A stretch of 64,000 nucleotides of DNA, taken from Paraniabella hibiscisoli. Lineage in GTDB: Bacteria; Bacteroidota; Bacteroidia; Chitinophagales; Chitinophagaceae. This document shows positions 59,756 through 64,000 of this stretch, in pieces. The first letter of the stretch is position 1, and every line of letters begins with the position of its first letter. A model generated the notes under the pieces. The model saw only the letters and a program-made list of their open reading frames with translations, did not search any database and was not told where the DNA came from. The DNA is taken from positions 1,302,001-1,366,000 of the forward strand of contig NZ_JAKWBK010000001.1 in assembly GCF_022512515.1 (NCBI RefSeq), read 5' to 3'. Position numbers and translations under genes: made by a program.

Positions 59756-60922
59756 ATGAAGAAGATTTTATTTTTATTAGCGATTGTAATGACTGCAGGC
59801 ACTATTAGTGCGCAACAAGGAAAATTTAATGGTCTGGATATGAGCCTGGGAAATTTGTCCCGCCTGTCCGACGCTCAAACCCGTTCTATTAGTCCTGAAA
59901 ATTTTACAGGAGAAAAGGGTAAGGGTGCAATGGCCGACCCGGTTAAAGATAAAGGCAAACGTAATATAGCCAATGCCGCCAGCGAAGCAAGAGACCTGGG
60001 TAAGGGGTGGAAAGTAAATCCTTTTATTATTATTGAGCCGGGTGAAACTTTTACCATGGCTGATATTGCAGGTCCCGGTGCTGTTCAGCATATCTGGATG
60101 ACGCCTACCGGTAATTTTAACCTCTCTATTTTCAGGGTGTATTATGATGGAGAATCCGAAGCCTCTATAGAAAGTCCGGTTGGTCCATTTTTTGGAATCG
60201 GCTGGAATGAGTTTTCGCCGCTTAATTCTCTGGCAATAACGGTAAACCCGGGCAGCGCTTTTAATAGCTATTGGAAAATGCCATTCCGTAAAAATATTAA
60301 GATTACTATGCAAAATACCGACAGCCAGCCCATGCGTCTTTACTACCAGGTAGATTATGCGCTTACAGAAGTGGGGAGTGATGAGGCTTATCTGCATGCA
60401 CAATACAGAAGAAGTAAACCTAACTTAGGCTCCTTACATACCATTGTGGATGGAATAAAAGGTAAAGGTCATTATGTGGGCACTTACATGGGCTTAGGTG
60501 TAACCAATAACGGCTGGTGGGGTGAAGGCGAGATCAAATTCTTTATGGACGGAGATAAAGAAAATGCCACCATAGTGGGCACAGGCACGGAAGACTATTT
60601 CTGCGGATCGTATAATTTTGAGAACAAACGCACACATCAATACCAGGAGTTCTCTACCGCTTATGCCGGTTTACACCAGGTATTAAAGCCTGACGGATTA
60701 TATGGTTCACAAATGCGCTTTGGCATGTATCGCTGGCATATTATGGACCCCATCCGCTTTGATAAAGATTTAAAAGTAACGATACAGGATCTGGGTTGGA
60801 AGTCTGGCGGCCGGTACCTGCCACAGCATTCTGACATTATTACGGTAGCTTACTGGTACCAGAGCGAACCTCACCAGAAGTTCCCTAAATTGCCGGATGC
60901 AGGTGTGCTGGAAGTTAACTAA
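59756..60922 (+). CDS. GH172 (DUF2961) secreted glycoside hydrolase
   Basis: Intact 388-residue protein with a signal peptide (MKKILFLLAIVMTAGTISAQ). DUF2961 motifs are visible: PGAVQHIWMTPTGNFNLSIF, RVYYDGESEASIESPVGPFF, NGWWGEGEIKFFMDGDKENA and IVGTGTEDYFCGSYNF with the conserved acidic residues. Characterised GH172 enzymes act on alpha-D-arabinofuranosides and fructofuranosides. It is first in the operon under the overlapping operator. The exact substrate is inferred from context. Confidence 0.88.
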   Translation: MKKILFLLAIVMTAGTISAQQGKFNGLDMSLGNLSRLSDAQTRSISPENFTGEKGKGAMADPVKDKGKRNIANAASEARDLGKGWKVNPFIIIEPGETFTMADIAGPGAVQHIWMTPTGNFNLSIFRVYYDGESEASIESPVGPFFGIGWNEFSPLNSLAITVNPGSAFNSYWKMPFRKNIKITMQNTDSQPMRLYYQVDYALTEVGSDEAYLHAQYRRSKPNLGSLHTIVDGIKGKGHYVGTYMGLGVTNNGWWGEGEIKFFMDGDKENATIVGTGTEDYFCGSYNFENKRTHQYQEFSTAYAGLHQVLKPDGLYGSQMRFGMYRWHIMDPIRFDKDLKVTIQDLGWKSGGRYLPQHSDIITVAYWYQSEPHQKFPKLPDAGVLEVN

Positions 60923-60981
60923 GAAGCAATTGCCTGCTCAGGGTTTGCTATCTTATAGTCTATGAATTTAAAAAATAAAGA

Positions 60982-62270
60982 ATGATACAACGTGTCTTCA
61001 TCTTGCTGTTGGCCGGAACCAGTATACTGTCCTGCAACAGCGAATCAAAATCAAAAGATTCTTCAACAGACAGCATTACAGCGAATACTACTATGAAGGA
61101 ACCAGCCAGGGGGAGCTTTGGGTATGATGTTAATTTTCTGCAGCAGAAAGATAGCAACCTGATTGTTCTTAAAAGCGAAGATGGGCAAAGCCAGGTGATT
61201 ATTTCACCCAAATACCAGGCTAAGGTGTTTACTTCTTCTGCCGATGGTGCGAACGGGAAAAGCTTCGGATGGGTAAATTATAAAGCATTTGACGGGCCGG
61301 TTGATGCGCACATGAATGCGTACGGGGAGAAGACCGTTTATGGTTGGGCCCGGAAGGTGGCGTATTTTCTCTATACTTTAAACCGGGTGCCAAAATGGAA
61401 TTCACGAATTGGAAAACTCCGGATGCTATTGATACAGAGAGCTGGGCGTTGGAGTCTGAAAATGGAACCACAGTTGCCATGAGTAAGCATATGACGCTTA
61501 CCAATTATGCAGGCACAAAACTTGAAATACAGGCCAATCGTGCCATTTCACTGGTTGCACCAAGGGATATCAATGCCGACCTGGGAATTGAACTGCCACA
61601 AGGAACAAAATCGGTAGCTTTCCGCACCAGCAATAGCCTGACCAACAAAGGGCAAACTGCATGGGACGAGAAAACAGGAGCTCCATGCATGTGGAACCTG
61701 GATATGTTTACTCCTTCCGAAGCCTGTACTATCGTTATTCCTTATAATAATGCAGCCAGCGGTAAAGTGGCTACCACCGACTATTTCGGGGAGATTGCCA
61801 AAGACAGGATCAGCTATAGCAACGGTATTTTATATTTTAAAGCAGATGGTAAATCCAGGGGAAAACTGGGAATTCCACCTGTAAGAGTAAAAGATTTTGC
61901 AGGAAGTTATGACGCAATTGACAATATACTCACTATTGTAAAATACGATATCAATCCTACAGGGAAATACCTGAACCAGGAGTGGCGCACCGACAGGGCA
62001 CCTTTCAGCGGTGATGCAATGAATGCCTACAACGACGGGCCATTGGAAGACGGAACACAAATGGGCCCTTTCTATGAAATCGAAAGTGTGTCTCCCGCAG
62101 CATTTTTAAAGCCGGGAGAAAAGCTTACGCATAATCACAACGTATATCATTTCACCGGGGACAAGTCTTCGCTAAGTGAAATAGCAAAAAAGGTATTAGG
62201 TGTATCGGTGGAAGAAATTGAAAAGCATTTAAAAAATAGTTATGGCAGTAAAAACGAAAAAGAGGAGTAA
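60982..62270 (+). CDS. DUF6786-like lipoprotein (one frameshift)
   Basis: About 429 residues. Lipoprotein signal [20 protein letters not shown] with lipobox ILSC. The mature protein has [16 protein letters not shown] beta strands ([35 protein letters not shown]) and, after a break near 61330, [61 protein letters not shown] assign DUF6786 from memory; these look like sugar-mutarotase-type folds. Its end overlaps the fucI start by 29 bp, so it belongs to the sugar operon. Confidence 0.72.
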
Positions 62271-64000
62271 CAACTATCCCAAAATAGGCATTCGCCCGAT
62301 TATTGATGGTAGATTAGGCGGTATCAGGGAGTCGTTGGAAGAGACAACCATGAATATGGCGAAGGCCGTTGCCGCTTTATATTCCAGGGAATTGAAGTAT
62401 CCCGACGGCTCGCCTGTACAATGTGTGATTGCTGATACAACGATCGGCGGTGTTAAAGAAGCGGCGGCTTGTGCTGAAAAATTTGCTGCCAGCAATGTCG
62501 GGGTTTCTTTATCAGTAACACCCTGCTGGTGTTATGGGTCGGAAACAATGGATATGAATCCGCTGGTTCCTAAAGCCATCTGGGGTTTCAACGGTACGGA
62601 ACGTCCGGGTGCTGTATACCTGGCTGCTACATTAGCAGCGCATAATCAAAAAGGCCTGCCTTGCTTTGGTATTTATGGCAGGGATGTGCAGGATATGGGT
62701 GACGCTACAATTCCTGGTGACGTAAGAGATAAGCTGCTGAATTTTGCCCGTGCGGGTATGGCGGTGGCCATCATGAAAGGACAATCTTACCTGGCCATTG
62801 GCTCTGTATCGATGGGCATTGCCGGTTCAATTGTAGATCCTCAGTTCTTCCAGGAGTACCTGGGTATGCGTAACGAGTACGTCGATTCTTCTGAAATACT
62901 CAGAAGGATACAACTGAATATTTTCGACCCCGAAGAATATAAAAAAGCAATAGCCTGGGTAAAACAAAATTGCAAAGAAGGAAAGGATTATAACCGGAAA
63001 GAAAAGATCAAATCGAGGAAAGAGAAGGATAAAGATTGGGAGTTTGTTACCAAGATGACGATGATCATTCGCGACCTGATGGAAGGCAATCCGAAGCTGG
63101 CTGAAATGGGCTATGCAGAAGAGGGACAGGGGCATAATGCGATCGTAGCGGGTTTCCAGGGGCAACGCCAATGGACAGACTTTTTACCTGATGGCGATTT
63201 TTCAGAAGCGATACTTAACTCTTCGTTTGATTGGAATGGTATTCGCAATCCGTATATGGTGGCAACAGAAAACGATTGTTACAACGGGGTATCAATGCTC
63301 TTTAACTATCTGCTTACCAACACCGCACAGATCTTCGCTGATGTACGTACTTACTGGAGCCCCGAGGCAACCGAGCGTGTGTCTGGCTGGAAGCCAGATG
63401 GAAAAGCTGCAGATGGCTTTATCCACCTGATCAATTCCGGATCTGCCACATTAGATGGAACGGGTCAACAGTCTAAAGACGGGAAACCAGCTATGAAACC
63501 TTTCTGGGAGATTAAGCAGAAAGAAGCAGACGCCTGCCTGGCGGCAACTACCTGGAGCCCATCCAACAGGGATTATATGCGTGGAGGCGGCTATTCTTCA
63601 ACCTTCTTAACCAAGGGAGAAATGCCGGTTACCATGTGCCGCCTTAACCTGGTTAAAGGTCAGGGTGCTGTGCTGCAGATTGCGGAGGGATATACGGTTG
63701 ATCTGCCTGGCGAAGTACATGATACATTAAATGAGCGTACTGATCGTATATGGCCAACGACCTGGTTTGTGCCCAATCTTACGGGGCAAGGACCATTTAA
63801 AGATGTGTATTCGGTAATGGCGAATTGGGGAGCCAACCATGGTGCCATCAGCTACGGGCATATAGGAGATCAGTTAATTACACTGGCGTCTATGTTGCGT
63901 ATACCGGTGGCCATGCACAATGTAAACCCAGATGCTATATTCCGTCCCTCGGCCTGGGGAGCTTTTGGTATGGATGCTGAAGGATCCGATTACAGGGCTT
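62242..64000 (+). CDS. fucI: L-fucose/D-arabinose isomerase, cut by the window end
   Basis: Aldose-ketose isomerase acting on L-fucose and D-arabinose. The ATG at 62242 gives [20 protein letters not shown]. 586 of about 590 residues are visible without a frameshift. Metal and catalytic residues match E. coli FucI: Glu in [19 protein letters not shown], Asp in [18 protein letters not shown], and His in [17 protein letters not shown]. It overlaps the DUF6786-like gene and so is translated from the same mRNA as GH172. Confidence 0.95.
   Translation, partial: MAVKTKKRSNNYPKIGIRPIIDGRLGGIRESLEETTMNMAKAVAALYSRELKYPDGSPVQCVIADTTIGGVKEAAACAEKFAASNVGVSLSVTPCWCYGSETMDMNPLVPKAIWGFNGTERPGAVYLAATLAAHNQKGLPCFGIYGRDVQDMGDATIPGDVRDKLLNFARAGMAVAIMKGQSYLAIGSVSMGIAGSIVDPQFFQEYLGMRNEYVDSSEILRRIQLNIFDPEEYKKAIAWVKQNCKEGKDYNRKEKIKSRKEKDKDWEFVTKMTMIIRDLMEGNPKLAEMGYAEEGQGHNAIVAGFQGQRQWTDFLPDGDFSEAILNSSFDWNGIRNPYMVATENDCYNGVSMLFNYLLTNTAQIFADVRTYWSPEATERVSGWKPDGKAADGFIHLINSGSATLDGTGQQSKDGKPAMKPFWEIKQKEADACLAATTWSPSNRDYMRGGGYSSTFLTKGEMPVTMCRLNLVKGQGAVLQIAEGYTVDLPGEVHDTLNERTDRIWPTTWFVPNLTGQGPFKDVYSVMANWGANHGAISYGHIGDQLITLASMLRIPVAMHNVNPDAIFRPSAWGAFGMDAEGSDYRA

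Noticed and set aside
206..62270. Many apparent pseudogenes
   Set aside because: The breaks are single-base, scattered evenly, hit essential genes and often sit in homopolymers; catalytic motifs are intact. Sequencing error explains them better than decay.
1..64000. tRNA or rRNA genes and prophage
   Set aside because: I scanned the intergenic regions by eye and saw no tRNA-like cloverleaf, rRNA segment, integrase, or phage structural gene; a dedicated tRNA scan was not possible.

Overview
The window looks like chromosomal DNA of a Bacteroidota bacterium, most likely a Chitinophagaceae relative. The evidence is the gene content (CorC-type hemolysin family protein, TatC, DUF2911, DUF2961/GH172, DUF6786, CHAT and PKD proteins, GG-leader natural-product peptide, flexirubin/aryl-polyene-type genes) and promoters of the Bacteroidota type (TTTG, about 18-20 bp, TAnnTTTG). 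The sequence carries roughly one single-base indel per kilobase. Most long genes are broken into two to six open pieces whose translations continue the same protein family in another frame, often at a homopolymer. I treat these as sequencing errors and give whole-gene spans.

Layout. 1-7.9 kb holds housekeeping and envelope genes: murA, a bestrophin-like channel, gmk, a CorC-type protein, tatC, rpiB and a secreted M28 peptidase. 8.0-20.4 kb is an accessory natural-product region. On the minus strand it has a GT32-like glycosyltransferase, an HlyD-type adaptor and a C39-peptidase ABC exporter. Divergently on the plus strand it has a C39-like/VKOR/thioredoxin fusion, a small HTH protein, a double-glycine-leader precursor with six core cysteines, a DUF6734-like glycosyltransferase-type protein, a small PqqD-like protein, a two-domain glycosyltransferase and a UDP-galactopyranose mutase. 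Together these suggest an exported, disulfide-bonded and possibly glycosylated peptide.

20.4-38.7 kb is mixed metabolism: a deoxyhypusine-synthase-family protein, hydrolases, two DUF2911 proteins, cystathionine gamma-synthase, an unusual Fic protein, TIGR02757, a fatty acid hydroxylase, a class-A beta-lactamase-fold hydrolase, gcvT, comB and a SWIM-SNF2 helicase. 38.7-45.8 kb holds an ECF sigma factor with a membrane TPR/anti-sigma-like partner. Divergent from them are a PKD/outer-membrane protein, a membrane-anchored TPR-CHAT protease and a lipoprotein. 45.8-47.5 kb is a gene-poor island with four copies of an interspersed repeat.

47.6-50.1 kb has a MerR regulator, a thioredoxin-like protein and an MscS channel. 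50.1-58.4 kb is one plus-strand operon for an aryl-polyene/flexirubin-like lipid (acyltransferase, dehydratase, thioesterase, ketosynthases, ACP, methyltransferase, halogenase-type flavoprotein). 58.5-64.0 kb is a LacI-controlled sugar operon (GH172, DUF6786, FucI) with the same 18-bp palindrome in front of both the regulator and the operon.
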